Below, one piece after another: positions 18,221-25,279 of a stretch of DNA of 64,000 nucleotides. How positions within the stretch are numbered: position 1 is the first letter of the stretch; each line of letters begins with the position of its first letter. The DNA comes from JACRLV01 sp045863555 (lineage in GTDB: Bacteria > Planctomycetota > Phycisphaerae > UBA1845 > Fen-1342). The translations under genes were made by a program, and so were the position numbers. The notes beneath the pieces are model-generated. The model had not been told where the DNA came from, did not search any database, and saw nothing but the letters and a program-made list of their open reading frames with translations. The stretch spans positions 124,001 through 188,000 of the forward strand of contig BTUU01000006.1 of NCBI GenBank assembly GCA_045863555.1, given 5' to 3'.

Positions 18221-19426
18221 TCAGACCTGGTACATCGGCACGGCGTGCGCGGCGGGAAGGCAGGGAGTCGAAGGCGGATCGAACCAGCTGAACACGGGGC
18301 GCGACGTGCGGGACGAGACCTCGACCCAGCGCTGGCGGGCGTGAACATACGAGGTATTCGAGACGACGAACGCCTGGGCACGCGTCTCCAGCGCATCGCG
18401 CAGCGGAACGACCGGCACGCCGCGATAGGTCCGGCCCGGCCGGGCGAATCGATCGTCGCCGAGGGCCAGGATGCGGATGCCCTGCTCGGCCGCCGCGCGG
18501 ACGAACGGATAGACGTTCTTGCCCAGGTCGACGAGCGAGATACGTCGGACACCCCACGCTGCCAGGCGATTCATGTGTTCGCGGATCTCGCGCCAACGGA
18601 AGACGGCCTCGAAGGCTTCCTCGCCGAGCCGCTCGAACCGGCCGCTGAGGCGTTCGCGCATCGCGAGGGCCATGCCGCTGCGGAGGCCGCGATGAAACGC
18701 CCGGCTGTGGCGGTGCGCCTGGGCGAGCCAGCGGTAGCGCTGCGTCCAGTCCTGCCAGTAGACGCCCGCGACGGCATCGGAGAGGTGGCGGCCGACAATG
18801 CGGAGGTTGTTCCGGGTATCGAAGTAAGTCGTCCGGGCGGCGCGGCGCGACTGCGGCGTCTTGTCATGGTCGACGTGCAGGTCGCTGAAGGTCTCGACCT
18901 GCCAGCCCGCCGCGAGCAGGCGGAAGCTGAGGTCATATTCCTCGGCCTGCATGAAGAACGTCGGATCGAGCCCGCCTACCTGCGCCAGGGCGGCCGTCCG
19001 CAAGCCTACGCCGCAGCCGACGAATACGTGCGGCAGCGCGCTGCACTCCTGGGCGCCGCCGGGCAGGTGGACGCAGAACCCGGCGGCGGCGAGGCGCGGC
19101 CGCTCCTCGAAGGCGGCGAGCATGCGGCTGATGCAGCCGGCGCGGGGCCACGAGTCGTCGTCGAGGAACAGGATGACCGGGGCGGCCGCACGCGACGCGC
19201 CGACGGCTTTGGCGCAGCTTCCCAGGTTGCGGTCGAGTTCGATCACGTCCGCCGCGCCGGTCGCAGTCAGTGCGGCCGCAGTTCCGTCGGTCGAGTGATT
19301 GTCGACGACGATGATCTCGTATTCGCTGCGCGGCAGGCCGCACGCGGCGATGCGGTCGAGCGTCTTCAGCACGACGTCGCGCCGGTTCCACGTCGCCAGG
19401 ACGAAGCTCACGCGCGGTGTCGTCAT
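18221..19426 (-). CDS. Family 2 glycosyltransferase
   Basis: A 401-residue cytosolic GT2 enzyme. It starts MTTPRVSFVLATWNRRD and has the GT-A fold landmarks YEIIVVDNHSTDGT (nucleotide-sugar binding) and ILFLDDDSWP (a DxD-type metal site). The acceptor region is GGLDPTFFMQAEEYDLSFRLLAAGW, where the ED-like AEE..L is typical. The C-terminal 120 residues hold a Rossmann-like stretch (RRISLVDLGKNVYPFVRAA, GIRILALGDDRFA) that may form a second domain. It starts 13 bp after the HldE-like gene stops, so a link to heptose or similar glycan assembly is inferred. Confidence 0.88.
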   Translation of the reverse strand: MTTPRVSFVLATWNRRDVVLKTLDRIAACGLPRSEYEIIVVDNHSTDGTAAALTATGAADVIELDRNLGSCAKAVGASRAAAPVILFLDDDSWPRAGCISRMLAAFEERPRLAAAGFCVHLPGGAQECSALPHVFVGCGVGLRTAALAQVGGLDPTFFMQAEEYDLSFRLLAAGWQVETFSDLHVDHDKTPQSRRAARTTYFDTRNNLRIVGRHLSDAVAGVYWQDWTQRYRWLAQAHRHSRAFHRGLRSGMALAMRERLSGRFERLGEEAFEAVFRWREIREHMNRLAAWGVRRISLVDLGKNVYPFVRAAAEQGIRILALGDDRFARPGRTYRGVPVVPLRDALETRAQAFVVSNTSYVHARQRWVEVSSRTSRPVFSWFDPPSTPCLPAAHAVPMYQV

Positions 19427-19439
19427 CGGGCGGCGATCC

Positions 19440-21077
19440 TCAGTGCCGAATCTCGGAGGGTGCGAGCGGCGGCGCGAGGCGCGCGATGTCGCCGGCCGTG
19501 ATCGAGTCGGGCAGGAAGCGGCTCTCGGCCCGGAGTTCCGGGCGCAACGCGATCCAGGCCACGAGATCGGCCATGCGCACCGGAATGCGTCCGACGCGCG
19601 AGGCCGCGATCGCGTCCGCCGCCGCGGCAAGATAGGTCGCGAGCGCCAGGGAGCCGCCGGATGCGCGGGCGAGCGCGGCCGTCGCCACGATCGCATCTTC
19701 GCAGCCGACGAGGTCGACCGGCCTGGCCGCGAGCGCGGGCACGAACTCGCTGCGCAGCCGCTCGGGGAGCGCATCTCCGGCGACGTCGTGTCCATCAAAG
19801 CTCACGAGGCCGCGCTTGTGCAGCGAGACGATCGCCGAACGGCTATGTGTTCCATTCAGAAGCCGCCACGCCACGACGGAGAGGCTGGCGCTCATGTCGT
19901 GCAGGAGTCCGCGGAGCCGGCGCTCGCCGAGAATCACGAGATCGAGATCGCGCTGGTCGGCCAGTTCGCTTCGCGGCGCGGGGGCGTGCGCGGCGACCAG
20001 CCCACCGGTCGCGCGAACGCACTCGATGATCGGCGCGGTAATCGATTTCTGAAGGAACCCGTATCCGTGATCGCTGAGCAGGATGAGGCTCGACAACCGC
20101 GCGGCGTCGGCCGCACGGGCGAGGATCGCGCGTTCGGCCGCGCGGTCGAGCGGCCGCGTCGCGCCCGTGCAGACGCGGAGCAGCTTGGCGTCGTCGGCCA
20201 CGAACGTCGTCTGCTCGGCCGTCGAGCCGGGGACGCCGACGGGCCGGAGGTCGACGCCGAGCGCGGCCAGGTCGCTCGGGAGCAGGTCCGCGGCGGCGTC
20301 TTCGCCGATCGGGCTGACGAGGATCGGCCGAGCGCCCAGGGCCGCAAGCTGGATGGCAACGGCAGCCGCGCCGCCCCAGTTCGTGCGTTCATCGAGGCGG
20401 TGCAGCGTCTGGATCGGGGCGTCCACGGCCGTCTCGCCGACGTCGCAGATGACGCTCCGCTCGCGGAAGATCTCGCCGACGACGAGCACGGGCCGGTCGC
20501 GGAACTGCTCGAGCACGGCCTCGGCCGCGGGCATGTTGATGCCGCCGCGGGCACAGAGGGTGCGGAGGCGGAGTTCATCGAGCTGGCTGTCCTTTTCGAG
20601 GCCCTGGATGAGCCGGGTGGAGCTGAAGACGACGTCGCCGCTGTGAAAGACGACGCGGCCGCCGCCCAGCTCGACGATTTCGGCCTCGCGGCGAAAGCGG
20701 GGATCGCTGGAGACGGCGTATTCGCGGCCTTTGACGTAGACATCGGGCCTGAGCAGTTCGAGCAGCTCGCAGGCCGTCGGATGCCCGTCGATGACGACCC
20801 AGTCGACGAATTCGAGGGCGGCGAGGTTCTCGGCGCGGAGTTCTTCGGGGATGTACGGCCGGTCGGGCCCCTTGGCCATGCCCGCGTCGCCGGTGAGCGA
20901 GACGACGAGGATGTCGCCGAGCTGGCGGGCGAACTGGAGGTAGCGCACGTGGCCGGGGTGGACGATGTCGAAGCAGCCGTGGCACTGGACGAGCGTGCGG
21001 CCGGCGGCGCGGGCGTCCCGTACGCGGGCGAGCAATTCGGCGGACGAGACGATCTTGCGGTTGGGCGAATTGGGCAC
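19440..21077 (-). CDS. HldE-like bifunctional nucleotidyltransferase/PfkB kinase, reversed order
   Basis: A 545-residue fusion. Residues 1-150 are a cytidylyltransferase domain with the HxGH signature in CHGCFDIVHPGHVRYL, as in the RfaE domain II that makes ADP-heptose. Residues about 190-500 are a PfkB sugar kinase (WGGAAAVAIQLAALGA, VSPIGEDAAADLL). In E. coli HldE the kinase comes first; here the order is reversed. The usual GAGD anion-hole motif reads GCED, keeping the catalytic Asp. The GTG at 21077 is chosen because AGGGGG lies 6 nt before it. It leads an operon with a GT2 gene and probably supplies an activated sugar for surface glycans. Confidence 0.85.
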   Translation of the reverse strand: MPNSPNRKIVSSAELLARVRDARAAGRTLVQCHGCFDIVHPGHVRYLQFARQLGDILVVSLTGDAGMAKGPDRPYIPEELRAENLAALEFVDWVVIDGHPTACELLELLRPDVYVKGREYAVSSDPRFRREAEIVELGGGRVVFHSGDVVFSSTRLIQGLEKDSQLDELRLRTLCARGGINMPAAEAVLEQFRDRPVLVVGEIFRERSVICDVGETAVDAPIQTLHRLDERTNWGGAAAVAIQLAALGARPILVSPIGEDAAADLLPSDLAALGVDLRPVGVPGSTAEQTTFVADDAKLLRVCTGATRPLDRAAERAILARAADAARLSSLILLSDHGYGFLQKSITAPIIECVRATGGLVAAHAPAPRSELADQRDLDLVILGERRLRGLLHDMSASLSVVAWRLLNGTHSRSAIVSLHKRGLVSFDGHDVAGDALPERLRSEFVPALAARPVDLVGCEDAIVATAALARASGGSLALATYLAAAADAIAASRVGRIPVRMADLVAWIALRPELRAESRFLPDSITAGDIARLAPPLAPSEIRH

Positions 21078-21180
21078 GGCATCCCCCTGAAAACGGGTTC
21101 TTGGAGGACCTATCGACCGCGGCGGGCGCGGCGATAGCGCGGGGACGCCACGGGGCGCAGGAGTTACCGGTCGCGTCGAG

Positions 21181-21280
21181 TGGGGTGGACCTCCGTGCGA
21201 GGGCGTGGGGTGGACGTCCGTGCGAGAGCGTGGGGTGGGCCTCGGTGCGAGGGCGTGGGGTGGGCCTCCGTGCCCGCCGG
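21181..21280. repeat. Four tandem 25-bp repeats
   Basis: Units start at 21181, 21206, 21231 and 21256. Each opens with TGGGGTGG and most carry GTGCGAGNGCG; the first three differ at only a few bases and the fourth is degenerate at its end. They lie in the 375-bp divergent space between the HldE-like gene and the DCC gene. The core resembles, in reverse complement, the units at 21315-21432. Confidence 0.85.
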
Positions 21281-21314
21281 GGCAGGCGTGCCGGCAATGG
21301 CCGGCGGAAGCGGG

Positions 21315-21432
21315 CAGAGACGCCCGCCCCACTCGACCAGGGACGCTCGCCCCACTCGGGCAGGGACGCCCGCTGCACGCGCGGCAGAGACGTCTGCTCC
21401 ACGCGCGGCAGGGACGGTCGCTCCATCCGCGG
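21315..21432. repeat. Five 23-24-bp repeats in opposite orientation
   Basis: Units begin CAGRGACG at 21315, 21338, 21361, 21385 and 21409, mostly followed by CCCGC or CTCGC and CCAC or GCAC. The reverse complement of the 21181 array matches the same pattern, so the two arrays are inverted relative to each other. The same core (CAGGGACGCCCGCCC) recurs at 22335-22385 and 24595-24645, making it a dispersed REP-like family. Confidence 0.8.
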
Positions 21433-21452
21433 CGGGCGTACAATCGAACAGG

Positions 21453-21890
21453 ATGAGTAATCGACCGGTCCAAACTGCGGCGGATCGCAAGGTTCTGGTG
21501 ATCTACGACGGCCATTGCGGGTTTTGCCGCAAGCGGGTCGAGTCGATCCGGCGGCGCGACCGGCGCGGGGCGTTTGATTACATCTCGCGGGTCGATCCGG
21601 AGCTGCCGCGGCGGTATCCCGGGCGGGCGGACATGCTGACGCCGGGGAGCATGAAGGCGCTGCTGCCGGACGGTCGGCTGGCCGAGGGCGCGGACGCGGT
21701 GTATGAGATCGCGCGGCGGCTTTCGTGGTACCGGTGGGTGGTATGGGTGTACCTGCTGCCGGGTTTTCGGCAGCTTGGCCGAGCGGTGTATGGGTGGATC
21801 GCGCGGAACCGGTACCGGTTCGGGGGCGACGTGTCGTGCGACGTGCCGCCGCGGCCGGCAGCGGACGGTGCGGAGCGGGATTCGCGGTGA
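21453..21890 (+). CDS. DCC-family (DUF393) thiol-disulfide oxidoreductase-like protein
   Basis: A 145-residue protein with the DCC signature near the N-terminus, VLVIYDGHCGFCRKRVES, giving a CxxC-type pair within a thioredoxin-like fold. Members of the family are thought to act in thiol redox reactions, but functions are poorly known. The Trp/Tyr-rich segment RLSWYRWVVWVYLLPGFRQL at about 90-110 is typical of the family. The ATG at 21453 is chosen because the upstream open frame runs through the repeat arrays. It is divergent from the HldE-like gene. Confidence 0.82.
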   Translation: MSNRPVQTAADRKVLVIYDGHCGFCRKRVESIRRRDRRGAFDYISRVDPELPRRYPGRADMLTPGSMKALLPDGRLAEGADAVYEIARRLSWYRWVVWVYLLPGFRQLGRAVYGWIARNRYRFGGDVSCDVPPRPAADGAERDSR

Positions 21891-22234
21891 AGTCTGGGTC
21901 TGTCAGAGGGAGTTCGCCGGCGCTAGCGTGAACGGCGATTCTGATTCCTAGCTTTTCTACCGAAACCGGTTTTCCAGCGAACTGGCCGAAGGTGATCATC
22001 ATTTTTCTCTTGCGCGTGCCGGGATGATCACCTTCGTTATCGGACCGCGGCTTGGCAGACGGTGGGAGGGCGGGAACGTGGGAAGGTGGGAATGGGCGGA
22101 GAGTGTCTGCTGGTCTGTCCATTATTTCCAGGAATGATAGATGACGATGCGGGCAGGGAGCGGTTCGAGGCTTCCTGGAGTGGCCCGCGAGCGGGATTTG
22201 GCGGAGTTTTGCGGCGGGCAGCACTTTTCGGGTT
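21891..22234. other. Non-coding stretch between DCC gene and RHS remnant
   Basis: No convincing gene. It holds the inverted repeat at 21987-22036 and otherwise unremarkable G/A-rich sequence. A long minus-strand open frame across it changes character abruptly and does not look like protein. Confidence 0.5.
21987..22036. repeat. Perfect 14-bp inverted repeat with 22-nt spacer
   Basis: The arms CGAAGGTGATCATC (21987-22000) and GATGATCACCTTCG (22023-22036) are perfectly complementary. It lies about 100 nt after the DCC stop. The spacer contains ATTTTTCTCTT. It may be a transcript hairpin or the trace of a small mobile element; I see no transposase. Confidence 0.75.
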
Positions 22235-22504
22235 CGCCGAGCCGCCGGAATCCAGGCAATCGTCGTCGGGCGAGCCGCCGGCGGCTGCGTCGGTGTTGCG
22301 GTCGCGGCAGACCGGGGCGTCGCCTCAGTGACGGGCAGGGACGCCCGCCCCACCCGGGAACGGTGACGGGCAGGGACGCCCGCCCTACCCGGGAACGTCT
22401 GGGCTACGCGAGAGGCCGAGTTGTCGCGCTCCTCGATCACCCGCCAGCCGGCGTAGTAGTAGTGCTCATTGAGGTTCCCGGCCTGGATGCCGTCGATGCC
22501 GCCG
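22235..22504. repeat. 270-bp direct repeat, copy A
   Basis: It matches 24495-24764 base for base at a constant offset of 2260 with three mismatches, all near 22468-22478. It encodes (minus strand) the end of an RHS core segment and carries two tandem 35-bp REP-like units at 22328-22362 and 22363-22397. Together with copy B it flanks the RHS tip and putative immunity gene. Confidence 0.92.
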
Positions 22505-22758
22505 GCGTCCGAGCCGGGCACGACGCCGACGCCGCTGTTATCCACCTGCTTGCGGATCCGCCGGTTCAGGCCGTCGTACTCGTACGCGGCCACGGGCGTC
22601 TGGGCGTCGACCCGCCGCCGGGCGGCCACGAGCCGGTTCCAGGCGTCGTAGGTGTAGAGCAGGACGCCGTCGTCGGTCAGGTTGCCGGCGTGGTCGGCGA
22701 TGCGGCCGCGCGGCTGGCGGCGTGCCGACCGAACACACTGGTCACAGAGCAATGGCAC
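22235..22758 (-). pseudogene. RHS/YD-repeat core remnant without a tip
   Basis: From about 22700 downward the minus strand reads typical RHS core repeats: AGNLTDDGVLLYTYDAWNRL, VAAYEYDGLNRRIRKQVDN and NEHYYYAGWRVIEERDNSAS. RHS proteins form large shells around a C-terminal toxin. Here the core is cut at both ends. Upstream it starts abruptly after a short Arg-rich frame. Downstream the RHS frame is broken by two 35-bp REP-like units and then ends at 22235, where similarity to the other copy stops. No toxin follows. It is best read as a displaced or partly deleted RHS gene. Confidence 0.8.
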
Positions 22759-22928
22759 ACACTCGCATTCTTCTGACTAACAGCACGAACCCGCCCCAAT
22801 ACGCTTCATTCCGCTATATTTGAGCTGCGCGCTCGCAACCGGGGGGGAGCCGAGCTCATCACTCGAATCGCCGCCGCGCGGTTGAAAGGCGGACGTTCGG
22901 ATCCGATTCCATCGGCGAATTGCCCAGG

Positions 22929-23456
22929 TCACGCAAAAAACCATGCCTTGTTCGTATGGATATAATCTGCTATGAGCTTGGCGAGCGGCTGGGGCGTTTC
23001 ATGCAGTGCGTAAAAGCGGCGATTGATGGCGTCCATAAACAAGCCAATCGCTGGCTGCAGCCCCTCAATTTGCATTGCCCTTCCCTGTGCATCACCTTCA
23101 AGGACATTTCTTGGAAAGAGATCAAATACCTCTTTTACGACATGCGAATACGCGAATCCGCCCACTTCATTCAGCGAATCCAATGAACCAAGGAAAGACA
23201 TATGAGGGTGCCATTCGGTTTCGAGGAGATACATGAAGCCGCCATAATCAAGCGACCCCAGAAGCCAATTGGCACGATACACCACTACTTGCCCATGGGT
23301 CATTGCTGTCCAGATATCGCGTTCTCGCTCAACCCGATAATTACAAGTAGCAAAGGCCTGCTCAATCTTGGACAGAACATAAGCGATCAAGTGAACCTTG
23401 GAATCCATCGAGCGGTGCTCGACGCGAAGATCGTCCTGATCTCTCCACTGCCCCAT
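22929..23456 (-). CDS. Putative immunity protein paired with the RHS tip
   Basis: A 175-residue protein that I do not recognise by family. It starts directly after the stop of the RHS tip (TAA then ATG, no gap), the layout expected of toxin-immunity pairs. AGGAG lies 11 nt before the ATG at 23456; a second in-frame ATG at 23408 (MDSKVHLIAYVL) is possible. It is cytosolic, with no signal peptide, acidic-to-neutral and rich in aromatics (TEWHPHMSFLGSLDSLNEVG, AINRRFYALHETPQP). Base composition is markedly AT-richer than the chromosome, as for its partner. The immunity role rests on position only. Confidence 0.6.
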   Translation of the reverse strand: MGQWRDQDDLRVEHRSMDSKVHLIAYVLSKIEQAFATCNYRVERERDIWTAMTHGQVVVYRANWLLGSLDYGGFMYLLETEWHPHMSFLGSLDSLNEVGGFAYSHVVKEVFDLFPRNVLEGDAQGRAMQIEGLQPAIGLFMDAINRRFYALHETPQPLAKLIADYIHTNKAWFFA

Positions 23457-24461
23457 TTATTTGAGATCTCCTGTATTGTGTTTGATAATTCTCCCGATAT
23501 CCTCCAGTCCATTGCCGCAGTTACGTTTTGTACTCTTGTCTTTCCATGCCGCTTCGGCAATTGCATTATCGATCATTGCTTGTCCGGCTTTGATCAGCGC
23601 GGCCTGGCCTTCCTTTATCGTCTCCAATGGTATTGGGACGGCATTCTCGATAATCGCGTAACCAATCCCATTGGCACTCGCTGAATCAACGAAGGTAACC
23701 AGCGTGAAGAGAATCAATGCGCCGTTTACTACTTTGAGGCCATTTACTATCTGGATAATCCGCTTTCCACCAATCCACTTCACAGCCTTGACCGCGTACT
23801 TTGCTTCATGCGCAGCCACTCCTGCAAGAAACCGGCCAATCAGTGATTTCGGATCCGCGCCGATAATCTTCTTATTAATAAACTCAAGCGCTTCCTCTGA
23901 AGTTAGTTTTCCATGCTTCTCTTTTCCTTTCTCCTTTATGAATTCCAACAAAGCTTTCTTGACCTCATCATTATACACGCCATGCTGCACCCCACCATAC
24001 GAGGTATTACCGTGGGGCGGTTCTGTAGTCACGCCGGTAGTGGTGTGTTTTAGAACAGCGTAAGCTCCCTGATCGAGCTTACCGGCTATTTCCGAACTGT
24101 CACGTACGGACTGAGGCACGTAATGATGTCCCGGGTCCCCGGGGGCAAGCCCGAGCACATCGCAGAATATGCCCGGATTGGAATTGAGGTACTCATAAGC
24201 AGACCCGGGCAATTCCAACGGGTCTTTCTGCATGAATCGCCCGAGCCGTGAATGCAGCATGCGGTATCGGTTCTCATGCAGACCCGTCTCGTTATCCCGC
24301 CGCAGCCCCTGGTGCAGATACGGATTGCCGATGGCCGACGCCATGCGAAGCGAGCCGGACTCGGCCGAGCCCGAGACGCCCGCGTACACCCGCGGCTCGC
24401 CGTAGGCGTCGTAGTCGTAGCGTTCCACGACCGCGGCGGATTCGTCGGTCATCGCGACCAC
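23457..24461 (-). CDS. RHS C-terminal tip with putative nuclease-like toxin domain
   Basis: The first 80 residues are the conserved end of an RHS core (YDYDAYGEPRVYAG, LGRFMQKDPLELPGSAYEYL, NSNPG..CDVLGL). After that boundary comes a unique tip of about 240 residues beginning PGDPGHHYVPQSVRD, with a later PHGN...GG.QHGVYNDEV. The HH pair followed by a spaced H/Y/V pattern recalls HNH/ENDO VII-type RHS toxins such as the AHH and GHH groups; this is a weak match. A hydrophobic stretch (NGALILFTLVTFVDSASANG) follows. The GTG at 24461 is only the first start codon: the frame is open up to 24584, where a TGA inside a REP-like unit cuts it off from the rest of the RHS core. Likely an orphan, perhaps silent. 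Confidence 0.7.
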   Translation of the reverse strand: MVAMTDESAAVVERYDYDAYGEPRVYAGVSGSAESGSLRMASAIGNPYLHQGLRRDNETGLHENRYRMLHSRLGRFMQKDPLELPGSAYEYLNSNPGIFCDVLGLAPGDPGHHYVPQSVRDSSEIAGKLDQGAYAVLKHTTTGVTTEPPHGNTSYGGVQHGVYNDEVKKALLEFIKEKGKEKHGKLTSEEALEFINKKIIGADPKSLIGRFLAGVAAHEAKYAVKAVKWIGGKRIIQIVNGLKVVNGALILFTLVTFVDSASANGIGYAIIENAVPIPLETIKEGQAALIKAGQAMIDNAIAEAAWKDKSTKRNCGNGLEDIGRIIKHNTGDLK

Positions 24462-24494
24462 CCTGAAATTCGCGTCCTGGTGGTAGAAATACCG

Positions 24495-24764
24495 CGCCGA
24501 GCCGCCGGAATCCAGGCAATCGTCGTCGGGCGAGCCGCCGGCGGCTGCGTCGGTGTTGCGGTCGCGGCAGACCGGGGCGTCGCCTCAGTGACGGGCAGGG
24601 ACGCCCGCCCCACCCGGGAACGGTGACGGGCAGGGACGCCCGCCCTACCCGGGAACGTCTGGGCTACGCGAGAGGCCGAGTTGTCGCGCTCCTCGATCAC
24701 CCGCCAGCCGGCGTAGTAGTAGTGCTCGTTGAGATTGCCGGCCTGGATGCCGTCGATGCCGCCG
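24495..24764. repeat. 270-bp direct repeat, copy B, with RHS core fragment
   Basis: This is the partner of 22235-22504. On the minus strand it encodes GGIDGIQAGNLNEHYYYAGW then WRVIEERDNSAS, followed by the 35-bp REP-like units at 24588-24622 and 24623-24657, which shift and stop the frame (TGA at 24585-24587 for the tip frame). At 24764 the RHS sequence ends abruptly and unrelated palindromic DNA begins. Confidence 0.92.
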
Positions 24765-25279
24765 TGACGAAGCCCGGCTGAAGCCGGCTGGGAGGGGTGA
24801 TTGGGGGCGATTCACCACCACCAGCTCGAAGCTGGTGGCATGAACTGGCCGGCTGAAGCCGGCCGGAGAGGGGCCGCGCGTACGGAGGAGTGTCGCGCGG
24901 GGTACCGGCCGTCGAGGCGCTGCGGCGAAGCATGTCGACCCGCCCGGCCGGTTTCTGCCTATCGGGTCGCGTTGGTAGGGTTGAGCGGCACGGGGAATGG
25001 GGGGCCTTGCGCCGGGCGTGTCGACATGGCACCCGGCGCGGCGCGTCGTACTGAAACCGGTCGATGCGAACAGCCATCGACCGGGCGCACGGCACCCGAC
25101 CACTGACGGCGAGGACTTCGCCCGCCCTCCAGGCGGAGAAAGAAGAGAGAGGCGAGGTCCAGGGACTGAGGTCCCTGGCAACGCTCGTGCGCCCTCCGGG
25201 CGGTCCGCTATTTGTGCTAGAGTGCCACTTGCACCATTCGCCTCTGCGACGGTGCAGGCACCTTCCCGGGAGACGCACC
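24765..25279. other. Palindrome-rich non-coding region before the fucosidase gene
   Basis: No supported gene. It contains several short hairpins: CCGGCTgaAGCCGG near 24776-24789, arms 24818-24826/24830-24838 (CCACCAGCT...AGCTGGTGG), and GCCGGCTgaAGCCGGC near 24850-24865. Near 25125-25200 there are further small palindromes. These look like REP-type elements. The last 60 bases hold the leader and Shine-Dalgarno (GGGAG) of the GH29 gene. Confidence 0.6.

Noticed and set aside
21181..21432. CRISPR array
   Set aside because: The repeats are head-to-tail with no unique spacers of constant length, and no cas genes are present.
20575..22758. 727-codon minus-strand frame read as one protein
   Set aside because: Only the first part is RHS-like; the rest crosses the DCC gene antisense and the repeat arrays. 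Treated as an RHS remnant.
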